Shown here one piece after another: positions 1-5,837 of a stretch of 6,746 bases of DNA. Every line of letters begins with the position of its first letter. Position 1 is the first letter of the stretch. The DNA comes from an uncultured beta proteobacterium. GTDB taxonomy: Bacteria > Pseudomonadota > Gammaproteobacteria > Burkholderiales > Burkholderiaceae_C. The stretch lies in contig CAIWRE010000064.1 in the NCBI GenBank assembly GCA_903914985.1, positions 1-6,746 of the forward strand, written 5' to 3'. A program made the position numbers and the translations under genes. The notes beneath the pieces were generated by a model that worked only from the letters and a program-made list of their open reading frames with translations, was not told the DNA's origin and did no database searches.

Positions 1-868
1 CGGCACACACCAAAGCAAAGCTCTGAGCGACGAAGAAGAAGCCCAAGGCATGGTGCTGACCTGCTGCGCCGTACCACAGAGCGATGTGGTACTCGAGTCG
101 CGCCAAGTCACCGAGGCGGGGGCCTTTGCCATTCGCAAAATGCCGGTGCGGGTGAACAACCTGGCCAAAGTGTCGGACGACGTGATGGTGCTGAAGCTGC
201 AACTGCCCGCCAACGATGCGTTTCAGTACCACGCGGGCCAGTATGTGGAGTTTTTGCTGCGCGACGGCAGCCGCCGCAGCTACTCCATGGCCAATGCGCC
301 GCACCTGCTGGCTAAAGAGAGCCCTCAAATTGAGCTGCATATTCGGCACATGCCGGGCGGCAAATTTACCGACCACGTGTTTGGCACCATGAAAGAAAAA
401 GAAATTCAGCGCATTGAGGGGCCTTACGGCAGCTTCTTTTTGCGCGACTCCGAAAAACCCATGGTGCTGCTGGCCTCGGGCACGGGCTTTGCCCCAATAA
501 AGGCCTTGATAGAGCACATGCAGTTTCAAAACAGCACGCGCCCCGCCACCTTGTATTGGGGTGGCCGCCGCCCAGCCGACTTGTACATGGCCGACTGGAT
601 CGCCCAAAAGCTGCAAGAAATACCGCAGCTGAAGTACGTGCCCGTGGTGTCCAACGCCCTGCCTGAAGACCACTGGACGGGCCGCACCGGCTTTGTGCAC
701 CAAGCGGTGCTGCAAGATCTGCCCGAACTGTCGCAGCATCAGGTGTACGCCTGCGGCGCACCGATTGTGGTGGAGTCGGCCCAGCGCGACTACTTGGCCG
801 CTGGCTTGCCAGCTGATGAGTTTTTTGCGGACTCATTCACATCTGAAGCCGACAAGGCCAAAGCCTGA
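1..868 (+). CDS. CDP-6-deoxy-delta-3,4-glucoseen reductase-like ferredoxin/flavin reductase, 5' partial
   Basis: This is the C-terminal 288 residues of a fused iron-sulfur flavoprotein reductase that moves electrons from NAD(P)H through FAD to a 2Fe-2S centre. The frame is open to the left edge (first full codon at base 2), so the Met codon at 50 is internal. The preceding residues (ALSDEEEAQG) and the LTCCA segment around visible residues 19-23 look like the end of a plant-type ferredoxin domain with its last cysteine ligand. The FAD-binding RSYS motif follows at about 92-95, then the NAD(P)-binding GTGFAP at 160-165 and the C-terminal YACGAP at 249-254. Family members are about 340 residues, so roughly 50-60 are missing. 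The usual name comes from AscD of deoxysugar synthesis, but no deoxysugar gene is visible. The true partner could be another oxygenase or dehydratase. It converges on livK with a 27-nt gap. Confidence 0.85.
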   Translation, partial: GTHQSKALSDEEEAQGMVLTCCAVPQSDVVLESRQVTEAGAFAIRKMPVRVNNLAKVSDDVMVLKLQLPANDAFQYHAGQYVEFLLRDGSRRSYSMANAPHLLAKESPQIELHIRHMPGGKFTDHVFGTMKEKEIQRIEGPYGSFFLRDSEKPMVLLASGTGFAPIKALIEHMQFQNSTRPATLYWGGRRPADLYMADWIAQKLQEIPQLKYVPVVSNALPEDHWTGRTGFVHQAVLQDLPELSQHQVYACGAPIVVESAQRDYLAAGLPADEFFADSFTSEADKAKA

Positions 869-881
869 TCTCATCAGCCTT
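861..881. terminator. Inverted repeat at convergent junction, possible bidirectional terminator
   Basis: Arms AAGCCTGAT and ATCAGCCTT pair over 8 of 9 positions (one C-C mismatch) around a 3-nt CTC loop. The left arm contains the TGA stop of the reductase gene (866-868). The repeat lies between two convergent genes, where a shared terminator would be expected. Neither strand has a good T-tract after the stem, so intrinsic termination would be weak. Function is inferred from position and symmetry only. Confidence 0.4.
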
Positions 882-895
882 GCAAGCGCCAGGGC

Positions 896-2038
896 TCAGC
901 GAATCACAGCGATTTGGTCGCGCTTGCCGGCCTTGTAGGTGTAGAGGGTCAGGGCGCCGTTCTTGATGTCGCCTTTGCCGTCAAAGGCGATGGTGCCAGT
1001 CACGCCTTTGTAGCCGCTGGTTTTGGCCAGCTCAGGCAAGTACTTGGCAGGATCAGACGACTTGGCACGCACCATCGCATCGACCAGCACGTTCACAGCG
1101 TCGTACACATAGGGCGCATACAGCTTCACGTCATGGTTGAAGCGTTTTTTGTACTTCACGCCGAAGTCCTCCATGCCTTTTTTCTGCTGACCTTCCACAC
1201 CACCGGCTTCAGCGCACACCACCTGGCCGTCGACCATGGCATCACCAGCCAATTTGGCCAGCTCGCCTGTGCAAATGCCATCACCGCCCATGAATTTGGC
1301 GTTAATGCCCAGCGACTTCATCTGTCGCATCATGGGGCCGGCCACGGCGTCCATACCCCCGAAGAAAACGACGTCAGGCTTCTTGGCCTTTAGGGTGGTC
1401 AGGATGGCCATGAAGTCGGAGGCTTTGTCATTGGTGAACTCATGACCGACCAGCTTGCCGCCAGCGGCCTTGACGGCTTTTTCGAATTCTTCAGCCACGC
1501 CCTGACCATAAGCAGTGCGGTCGTCGATCACGGCAATCGCTTGGCTCTTGAGGTCTTTGACAGCATAACGGCCCAGCGTGCCGCCTAGGTGCACGTCGTC
1601 AGCCACCACGCGGAAGGTGGTCTTGTAGCCATTACGTGTGAACTTGGGGTTGGTGGCCGAAGGAGAAATCTGGGGGATGCCTGCATCGCTGTAGATCTTG
1701 GAAGCAGGGATCGATGTGCCCGAATTCAGGTGACCCACCACGCCGTTGACTTTGGAGTCCACCAGCTTCTGGGCAGCAGCAGTGCCTTGCTTGGGATCGC
1801 CTGCATCGTCTTCGGCCAGCAACTCGAACTTCACGGATTTGCCACCGATCTTGATGCCTTTGGTGTTGAGTTCTTCAACGGCCAAGATGGCTGCGTTTTC
1901 GTTGTCCTTGCCCAAGTGGGCGATGGCGCCACTGACCGGGCCGACATGACCGATCTTGACGACTTCCTGGGCCATCAATTGGGCGGCGCAAAGGGCCAAT
2001 GCAGCGACTGCAACATGTTTCATGACGATTTTCATCAT
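896..2038 (-). CDS. livK: Branched-chain amino acid ABC transporter, periplasmic substrate-binding protein
   Basis: A 380-residue type I periplasmic binding protein of the LivJ/LivK family that captures leucine, isoleucine, valine or related ligands for the LivHMGF importer. A Sec signal peptide spans residues 1-23 (basic MMKIVMKH, then a hydrophobic Ala/Leu core), with likely cleavage at LMA|QE. The mature protein opens with VKIGHVGPVSG, as usual in the family. The SGTSIPAS (106-113) and SPSATN (125-130) loops match in position the ligand-contacting segments of LivJ. DDRTAYGQG (172-180) is the typical hinge-region motif, and YAPYVYDA lies at 307-314. The frame is open to 2155, but an AAGGAGA site sits 4 nt before the ATG at 2038, and the signal peptide begins there. 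The adjacent ATG at 2035 is equally possible. The gene is last in the operon, 94 nt after livF. Ligand specificity cannot be read from sequence alone. Confidence 0.95.
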   Translation of the reverse strand: MMKIVMKHVAVAALALCAAQLMAQEVVKIGHVGPVSGAIAHLGKDNENAAILAVEELNTKGIKIGGKSVKFELLAEDDAGDPKQGTAAAQKLVDSKVNGVVGHLNSGTSIPASKIYSDAGIPQISPSATNPKFTRNGYKTTFRVVADDVHLGGTLGRYAVKDLKSQAIAVIDDRTAYGQGVAEEFEKAVKAAGGKLVGHEFTNDKASDFMAILTTLKAKKPDVVFFGGMDAVAGPMMRQMKSLGINAKFMGGDGICTGELAKLAGDAMVDGQVVCAEAGGVEGQQKKGMEDFGVKYKKRFNHDVKLYAPYVYDAVNVLVDAMVRAKSSDPAKYLPELAKTSGYKGVTGTIAFDGKGDIKNGALTLYTYKAGKRDQIAVIR

Positions 2039-2042
2039 GGGA

Positions 2043-2049
2043 TCTCCTT
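2043..2049 (-). promoter_or_regulatory. Ribosome binding site of livK
   Basis: AAGGAGA on the minus strand, 4 nt before ATG 2038 and 7 nt before ATG 2035. It rules out the longer reading frame that begins at 2155, whose extra 39 residues look neither like a signal peptide nor like the LivK family. Confidence 0.8.
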
Positions 2050-2054
2050 TTTGG

Positions 2055-2082
2055 TTAATAGGTAAACCTCCTGAGTGGCCAA
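2055..2082 (-). promoter_or_regulatory. Candidate sigma-70 promoter for livK
   Basis: On the minus strand, TTGGCC (2082-2077, 4 of 6 to the -35 consensus) is followed by a 16-nt spacer and TATTAA (2060-2055, 4 of 6 to the -10 consensus). Transcription would start in or near the A-run just before the livK ribosome binding site, giving a very short leader. A promoter here could let the binding protein be made in excess of the membrane parts. The match is modest and could be chance. Confidence 0.3.
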
Positions 2083-2099
2083 AGCCAGCTTCAGTGCCT

Positions 2100-2116
2100 G
2101 GGCAAGGCGCTCGCCC
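2100..2116 (-). other. Stem-loop in the livF-livK intergenic region
   Basis: On the minus strand, GGGCGAG and CTTGCCC form a 7-bp stem (one G-T wobble) around a 3-nt CGC loop, starting 16 nt after the livF stop codon. No T-run follows, so it is not a standard intrinsic terminator. Hairpins between an ABC transporter's membrane or ATPase genes and its binding-protein gene can protect mRNA ends and set relative expression. That role is inferred here. Confidence 0.4.
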
Positions 2117-2132
2117 GAAATGTCTTGTTGGA

Positions 2133-2849
2133 TCATTCTCCCAGATAAGCGGCACGGACTTTGGGGTCTTCCAGCATGTCCCGGCCTGCGCCGGTCATGG
2201 TGATCAGTCCCGAGTCCATCACGTAACCCCGGTCAGCAATCGCCAATGCACGGCTGGCATTTTGCTCGACCAGGAGCACCGTCATGCCCTGGGCATTTAC
2301 CTCTTTCAGCACTTGGAAAATCTTGTCCACCATGATGGGCGACAGTCCCATGGACGGCTCGTCGAGAAGCAAGACCTTGGGGCGCGACATAAGGGCACGT
2401 GCCATGGCCAGCATCTGTTGCTCGCCACCCGACAAGGTGCCCGCCAACTGGTCCTTGCGTTCGCGCAGGCGCGGAAACAGGTCAAGCATCTTTTCCATGT
2501 CATCGGCCACGGCTGAAGCGTCCGAACGGATGTAAGCGCCCATTTGCAGGTTTTCGATGATGGTCATGCGGGTGAACACACCACGCCCTTCGGGCACCAT
2601 GGCCAAGCCTTGCTTGACCAGGTCCCAGGGGCCTTGACCCAGGATGCTCTGGCCCAGGTAATCAATGTCACCGGCCAGCATGGCCTGGGTGCCCGTGATG
2701 GCTTTCATGGTGGTGGTTTTGCCCGCACCGTTGGAGCCAATCAAGGACACCAGCTCGCCTTTGCGAACCTCCAAGTCCACGCCTTTGACAGCCTGGATAC
2801 CACCGTATGCCACTTTCAGGCCTTTGACTTTCAAAAGCGACTGTGCCAT
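2133..2849 (-). CDS. livF: Branched-chain amino acid ABC transporter, ATP-binding protein LivF
   Basis: A 238-residue cytoplasmic ATPase subunit of the LIV importer, of normal length for LivF. Walker A is GSNGAGKT (38-45), the ABC signature is LSGGEQQ (139-145) and Walker B is VLLLDE (159-164) with catalytic Glu164. As is usual in LivF, the Q-loop position reads VPEGR (Glu87) and the switch-histidine position reads VEQN (Gln196), so it differs from its canonical partner LivG. The start at 2849 was chosen because MAQSLLKVKGL matches the family N-terminus. The frame extends to 2882, but that runs into livG. Stop and start are arranged as TGA-C-ATG, only 1 nt apart, with GGGGGA 7 nt upstream, which suggests translational coupling to livG. 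Confidence 0.96.
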   Translation of the reverse strand: MAQSLLKVKGLKVAYGGIQAVKGVDLEVRKGELVSLIGSNGAGKTTTMKAITGTQAMLAGDIDYLGQSILGQGPWDLVKQGLAMVPEGRGVFTRMTIIENLQMGAYIRSDASAVADDMEKMLDLFPRLRERKDQLAGTLSGGEQQMLAMARALMSRPKVLLLDEPSMGLSPIMVDKIFQVLKEVNAQGMTVLLVEQNASRALAIADRGYVMDSGLITMTGAGRDMLEDPKVRAAYLGE

Positions 2850-2850
2850 G

Positions 2851-3621
2851 TCAGTGTCCCCCGGCGCCCAAATAGGCTTCAATCACTTTTTCGTTCTTCT
2901 GCACATCGACGGGCGTGCCCTCGGCGATCTGCTTGCCGTAGTCCAACACAGTGACCCGATCGCACAGGCCCATGACCAACTTCACATCGTGCTCGATCAG
3001 CAATATGGTGCAGTTGTCCTGGCGGATACGGTCGATCAGCTCGCGCAACTGCACTTTCTCTGTGGCGTTCATGCCCGCAGCTGGTTCGTCCAGCGCAATG
3101 AGCTGCGGATCGGTGGCCAACGCACGCGCAATTTCCAGACGACGCTGGTCGCCATACGACAGGGTGCGGGCGCGGTAGTCGGCGTATTTGCCAATGCCCA
3201 CGTAATCGAGCAGCTCTTGGGCGCGCGCCGCGATGGCCGCCTCTTCGGCCTTGAAGCCTGGCGTGCGGAAAATCGCGCCCAGCAATCCCGAGTGGGTGCG
3301 CAGGTGGCGGCCGACCATGACGTTTTCAAGTGCCGTCATTTCGTTGAACAAGCGGATGTTCTGGAAGGTGCGCGCAATCCCGGCCTTGGCCACTTCGTGC
3401 ACAGCGGTGGGTTGGTAAGGCTTGCCCGCCAGCTCGAAAGTCCCGCTATCGGTTGTGTACAGGCCGGTGATCACGTTGAAGAACGTGGTCTTGCCAGCAC
3501 CGTTGGGGCCAATCAGGCCATAGATCTGGCCACGCTCGATGGTGATGCTCACATCAGTGAGCGCTTGCAGGCCACCGAAACGTTTGGAAATGCCCGCGAC
3601 TTGGAGTACGGTGTTGGTCAT
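2851..3621 (-). CDS. livG: Branched-chain amino acid ABC transporter, ATP-binding protein LivG
   Basis: A 256-residue ATPase subunit that pairs with LivF to drive import through LivH-LivM. Walker A is GPNGAGKT (38-45), the Q-loop glutamine is Gln87 in ARTFQNIRLF, and the signature is LSYGDQR (154-160), a LivG-type variant of LSGGQ. Walker B is LIALDE (174-179) with Glu179, and the switch histidine is His211 in LIEHDVKLVM. The insert between Q-loop and signature and the end EAYLG also fit LivG. All catalytic elements are intact. The ATG at 3621 has GGGAG 6 nt upstream and follows the livM stop by 11 nt. The reading frame and operon position leave no real alternative identity. Confidence 0.97.
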   Translation of the reverse strand: MTNTVLQVAGISKRFGGLQALTDVSITIERGQIYGLIGPNGAGKTTFFNVITGLYTTDSGTFELAGKPYQPTAVHEVAKAGIARTFQNIRLFNEMTALENVMVGRHLRTHSGLLGAIFRTPGFKAEEAAIAARAQELLDYVGIGKYADYRARTLSYGDQRRLEIARALATDPQLIALDEPAAGMNATEKVQLRELIDRIRQDNCTILLIEHDVKLVMGLCDRVTVLDYGKQIAEGTPVDVQKNEKVIEAYLGAGGH

Positions 3622-3632
3622 CTACGGCTCCC

Positions 3633-4709
3633 TTATTGCGCCTTCAGGCTTTTACCGTGCTCGGGCGCAGGCCACAGGCCCCGTGGCCGCAACAGCATGA
3701 CGATGATCATGGCCAACGCGATCAGCAACTGACGCAGGATGGAAGCGTCTAGACGCCCATCGGTGAGCGCCTGCAAGGGGCCCGCCACGTAGCGCAGTAC
3801 TTCGGGCAAGGCCGACAGCAGCACCGCGCCCAGAATGACGCCTGGCAAATGGCCCAGCCCGCCGAGCACCACCATGGCGACGATCATGACCGACTCCATC
3901 ATGCTGAACGATTCGGGCGACACAAAACCCTGGAAGCCCGCAAACATGGCCCCCGAGACCCCGCCAAAGCTGGCGCCCATGCCAAATGCCAGCAGCTTGA
4001 GGTTGCGGGTGTTCAGGCCCATGGCCTTGGCAGCGATTTCGTCTTCACGAATCGCCATCCATGCACGACCGATGCGGGAGAACTGCAGGCGGTGTGAAAT
4101 CAGGATGCTCAGCAGCACCAGGCCCAGAAACAGGTAGTAATACAACGTGACCGAGGCAATCTCCAAACCGCCCAGGGTCAACTTCCTGCTCAGGCTCCAG
4201 CCAAAGATCGTGATCGAGTCGATCATATCGATGCCTTTGGGGCCATTGGTGATGTTGACGGGTTGGTCCAGGTTGTTCATGAACACGCGGATGATCTCGC
4301 CAAAGCCCAGCGTGACGATGGCCAGATAGTCACCGCGCAGCTTGAGCGTGGGTGCGCCCAACAACATGCCCAACAAACCCGCCAGGGCAGCGCTCAAGGG
4401 CACGATGACATACAAAGGCATGTGCAAGCCGCTGGGGAACATGGCTGCAATGGCCGGGAAGGTGTCGATCAGGTGGGGCGAAGCCAGCAAGCCGTAGATG
4501 TAGGCACCCACGGCAAAAAAAGCCACATAACCCAGGTCCAGCAGACCGGCATAACCGACCACGATGTTCAGGCCCAGGGCCAGCAAGACGTACAACAACG
4601 CCATGTCTGCGATGCGGACCCAGGCGTTGCCCAGGCCTTGCAGTGCAAAAGGCAGCACCAGCAGCAAGGCTCCCAGCAGCACGAATTGGATGTTCTTGTG
4701 GAGTTTCAT
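3633..4709 (-). CDS. livM: Branched-chain amino acid ABC transporter, permease LivM
   Basis: A 358-residue inner-membrane permease that forms the translocation path with LivH. It is almost entirely hydrophobic, with many predicted membrane spans. The family segment GYAGLLDLGYVAFFAVGAY lies at 52-70. The cytoplasmic coupling loop, GRAWMAIREDEIAAKAMG (214-231), is where LivG/LivF dock. The conserved end LLRPRGLWP lies at 339-347. The frame opens at a GTG at 4745, but that overlaps livH. The ATG at 4715 directly abuts the GAAGGG site with no spacing, whereas the ATG at 4709 sits 6 nt after it and gives the normal N-terminus MKLHKN before the first span, so 4709 is preferred. The gap to livH is 10 nt. 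Confidence 0.95.
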   Translation of the reverse strand: MKLHKNIQFVLLGALLLVLPFALQGLGNAWVRIADMALLYVLLALGLNIVVGYAGLLDLGYVAFFAVGAYIYGLLASPHLIDTFPAIAAMFPSGLHMPLYVIVPLSAALAGLLGMLLGAPTLKLRGDYLAIVTLGFGEIIRVFMNNLDQPVNITNGPKGIDMIDSITIFGWSLSRKLTLGGLEIASVTLYYYLFLGLVLLSILISHRLQFSRIGRAWMAIREDEIAAKAMGLNTRNLKLLAFGMGASFGGVSGAMFAGFQGFVSPESFSMMESVMIVAMVVLGGLGHLPGVILGAVLLSALPEVLRYVAGPLQALTDGRLDASILRQLLIALAMIIVMLLRPRGLWPAPEHGKSLKAQ

Positions 4710-4719
4710 GAGCATCCCT

Positions 4720-5649
4720 TCAAGCGCGGTCAGCCACACGCTCACCCATCAGGCCTGAGGGGCGCAGGGTCAGCACGATGATGAGTACGATGAATGCAAA
4801 AATGTCGGCGTAGTGGCTGCCCAGAACGCCTCCGGTCAGGTCACCGATGTAGCCCGAGCCGATCGACTCGATTAGACCCAGCAAGAGGCCGCCGACCACC
4901 GCACCCGGCAGGTTGCCGATGCCACCAAACACGGCGGCCGTGAAGGCCTTGAGGCCAGGAGTGAAGCCCATGGCATGTTGTGCGGTGCCGTAGTTGGAGG
5001 CGTACATCACGCCTGCAATCGCCGCCAGGATGGCACCGATGATGAAGGTGGCCGAAATGACCATGTCGGGCTTGACGCCCATGAGCGCCGCCACGCTGGG
5101 ATTCTCGGCTGTCGCCCGCATGGCGCGACCCAGACGGGTGGCATTGACCAACCACATGAGCACCGCCAGCGAAACGGCGGTGACGACAAGGATCATGATC
5201 TGTGTGGGGGTGATGACTGCCTCGCCCAGGTTGATGGGTGTGCTGGTCAGCAGCGTGGGGTAGGCCTTGTAGTTGGGCTTCCAGATGATCATAGCCAAGG
5301 TCTGCAACAAGATGCTCATGCCAATCGCCGTGATCAGGGGAGCCAGCTTGGGGCTGTTTCGCAAAGGGCGGTAGGCGATTTTCTCGATCGCGAAGTTCAG
5401 CGTCGCAGCCACCACGCATGCAATCAGGGTGGCCAGCAGCAGGATGACCCATCCTGGTGCACCTGGGATGGCTTCTTTCATCCAGCCAATTGCTGTCCAA
5501 CTGGTCAAAGCACCGACCATGAGCACCTCACCGTGCGCAAAATTGATCAGGTTGATGATGCCGTACACCATGGTGTAGCCCAAGGCCACCAAGGCGTACA
5601 TGCTGCCTAAGACCAGCCCGTTGATGATCTGCTGAAGCAAGATGTCCAT
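4720..5649 (-). CDS. livH: Branched-chain amino acid ABC transporter, permease LivH
   Basis: A 309-residue inner-membrane permease, partner of LivM and first gene of the liv operon. The N-terminus (LLQQIINGLVLGSMYALVAL, residues 4-23, followed by GYTMVYGIINLINFAHGE, 24-41) is the hallmark of LivH proteins. The coupling loop GRAMRATAENPSVAALMG lies at 174-191, followed by the conserved FGGIGNLPGAVVGG (241-254). The end LTLRPSGLMGE (293-303) is also typical. Hydrophobic segments run through the whole protein. The ATG at 5649 has GGAG about 10 nt upstream, a slightly long spacing. No other start fits the family N-terminus. The gene follows rarA on the same strand but is separated from it by 188 nt containing a terminator, so it probably has its own promoter. 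Confidence 0.96.
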   Translation of the reverse strand: MDILLQQIINGLVLGSMYALVALGYTMVYGIINLINFAHGEVLMVGALTSWTAIGWMKEAIPGAPGWVILLLATLIACVVAATLNFAIEKIAYRPLRNSPKLAPLITAIGMSILLQTLAMIIWKPNYKAYPTLLTSTPINLGEAVITPTQIMILVVTAVSLAVLMWLVNATRLGRAMRATAENPSVAALMGVKPDMVISATFIIGAILAAIAGVMYASNYGTAQHAMGFTPGLKAFTAAVFGGIGNLPGAVVGGLLLGLIESIGSGYIGDLTGGVLGSHYADIFAFIVLIIVLTLRPSGLMGERVADRA

Positions 5650-5748
5650 GAAAACAATACTCCATTAGTTGACCTGCTCATGCCGGGTCGCGCAATTGGT
5701 GGATGGAGAAGTCCGTGCAACTTTGGGAGTCACTGAGCTTTATCTAGC
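5650..5748 (-). promoter_or_regulatory. liv operon leader and presumed promoter region
   Basis: These 99 nt lie between the rarA terminator and livH and should hold the operon promoter. I see no strong sigma-70 match. The best pairing, TTGCGC-17 nt-TCAACT (about 5697-5669), matches only 3 of 6 bases at each box. I also see no sigma-54 site and no clear long operator palindrome. The region is assigned by position, not motif. Confidence 0.4.
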
Positions 5749-5791
5749 AAAAAACCCGCCAGGGCGTATGTAGGGCGGATCGAGGGGCGGG
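5749..5791 (-). terminator. Rho-independent terminator of rarA
   Basis: On the minus strand, GGCGGG (5760-5755) is followed directly by TTTTTT (5754-5749). The 3' arm can pair with CCGCC at 5778-5774 (13-nt loop, extendable by A-T and G-T pairs), or perfectly with CCCGCC at 5791-5786 (25-nt loop). It starts about 46 nt after the rarA stop and would stop read-through into the liv operon. Confidence 0.75.
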
Positions 5792-5837
5792 ATTGTAAAG
5801 AATGAAACGAAGCGAACAGTATGGATTGTTCACGTGA

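Noticed and set aside
1985..2038. Possible lipoprotein signal in LivK (LALC at residues 14-17)
   Set aside because: The residue before Cys17 is Leu, not Gly/Ala/Ser as a lipobox needs. An ordinary signal peptide with cleavage after Ala23 fits better.
1589..2065. Open frame on the + strand opposite livK (also 914-1393)
   Set aside because: His/Gly/Val-rich translations with no family features; shadows of livK on the other strand.
2133..2849. Loss of Q-loop Gln and switch His in LivF as a sign of a degenerate ATPase
   Set aside because: Glu at the Q-loop (VPEGR) and Gln at the switch position (VEQN) are normal for LivF proteins. Walker A, Walker B and signature are intact.
2665..3732. Long open frame (355 codons) on the + strand opposite livF and livG
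   Set aside because: It lies antisense to two clearly intact ATPase genes, and its product has no recognisable domain. It is explained as a GC-rich codon shadow.
4263..4781. Gln/His-rich open frame on the + strand opposite livM (also 4975-5610 opposite livH)
   Set aside because: The composition is what antisense reading of hydrophobic permease codons gives. No ribosome site or domain supports them.
4841..5500. Second open frame on the minus strand inside livH
   Set aside because: Out of frame with an intact LivH, rich in His/Arg/Gly, and no known fold; an overlapping shadow.
5830..5837. Perfect 8-bp palindrome TCACGTGA next to the rarA stop
   Set aside because: It is short, single, and located after the gene end with no promoter context, so chance is the better explanation.
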